The notes under the pieces were generated by a model. It had not been told where the DNA came from and ran no database searches. It saw only the letters and a list, made by a program, of their open reading frames with translations. From Chryseobacterium sp. BGARF1 (GTDB lineage: Bacteria > Bacteroidota > Bacteroidia > Flavobacteriales > Weeksellaceae), in contig NZ_LELA01000114.1 of NCBI RefSeq assembly GCF_001677955.1, positions 1-44,045 of the forward strand: a stretch of DNA of 44,045 nucleotides, in the 5' to 3' direction. Below are positions 43,901 through 44,045 of the stretch, one piece after another. The translations under genes were made by a program, and so were the position numbers. Numbering within the stretch: position 1 is the stretch's first letter; every line of letters starts with the position of its first letter.

Positions 43901-43956
43901 TTACTACTTATTGTGCTAGCTTATTGCATCATGAAATTTATTGTTGCTTTTGTCGT

Positions 43957-43990
43957 AAAAAAAATAAGCTCTCATTTCTGAGAGCTTATT
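43957..43990 (-). terminator. Intrinsic terminator of the gene entering at the right edge
   Basis: AATAAGCTCTCA (43963-43974) pairs perfectly with TGAGAGCTTATT (43979-43990); on the minus strand a run of eight T follows. It lies 16 bases after the stop of the partial gene. Confidence 0.85.
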
Positions 43991-44006
43991 CTATTTAATA
44001 AATTGG

Positions 44007-44045
44007 TTATTCTTTAATGAATTTTCTCTGAGCTGTGCCCTGAAC
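44007..44045 (-). CDS. C-terminal end of a gene cut by the window edge
   Basis: Only 12 codons and a stop are inside the window: VQGTAQRKFIKE. The KFIKE ending resembles the last residues of T9SS type A sorting domains, and a strong terminator follows directly, so this is a real gene end. The family cannot be fixed from so few residues. Confidence 0.6.
   Translation of the reverse strand, partial: VQGTAQRKFIKE

Noticed and set aside
1..44045. CRISPR arrays, rRNA or tRNA genes
   Set aside because: No regularly spaced direct repeats and no tRNA- or rRNA-like conserved sequence were seen on either strand.

Overview
The window looks like chromosome of a low-GC member of the Bacteroidota, most likely a flavobacterium of the Chryseobacterium group. 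The evidence is as follows. Several long secreted proteins end in type IX secretion (T9SS) C-terminal domains. Promoters fit the Bacteroidota pattern TTG / TAnnTTTG instead of sigma-70 boxes. Shine-Dalgarno sites are scarce. Core genes of flavobacterial type (dnaK, ppk1, Mrp/NifU pair, GH92 mannosidase) are present. Species is inferred from style, not from a marker gene. I saw no rRNA, tRNA or CRISPR array.

Left part (1-12.9 kb): a dispersed inverted repeat and a bidirectional terminator, a TonB-type outer-membrane beta-barrel protein, a two-gene BON-domain envelope operon, a dicarboxylate/glutamate symporter, a phytanoyl-CoA-dioxygenase-like enzyme, an acidic orphan, a secreted GH92 alpha-mannosidase, an Mrp ATPase plus NifU-domain pair for Fe-S handling, and an orphan protein with a C-terminal nuclease-like domain.

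Middle (12.9-23 kb): a multi-domain T9SS protein, an exported hypothetical, the polyphosphate pair ppk1-Ppx/GppA, the leftover 3' end of a deleted T9SS gene with its terminator still attached, and dnaK.

23-26 kb is a stripped integrative element: a zinc-finger/double-HTH protein translationally coupled to a tyrosine recombinase, then an excisionase-like HTH protein, separated by long non-coding gaps and without recognisable mobilisation or cargo genes.

26.3-41.9 kb is a surface-protein region: a type A and a type B T9SS protein in one operon, a divergent pair of membrane TPR proteins (one with an AraC output domain, one without), a LuxR-type regulator with a perfect dyad in front of it, a 1638-residue PKD/Ig-like T9SS protein and a 624-residue T9SS protein. 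The regulators lie between the secreted-protein genes and may control them (inference).

41.9-44 kb is mostly decayed: pieces of at least three broken genes on both strands surround an intact cold-shock gene, and the last 39 bases are the end of another gene on the minus strand.
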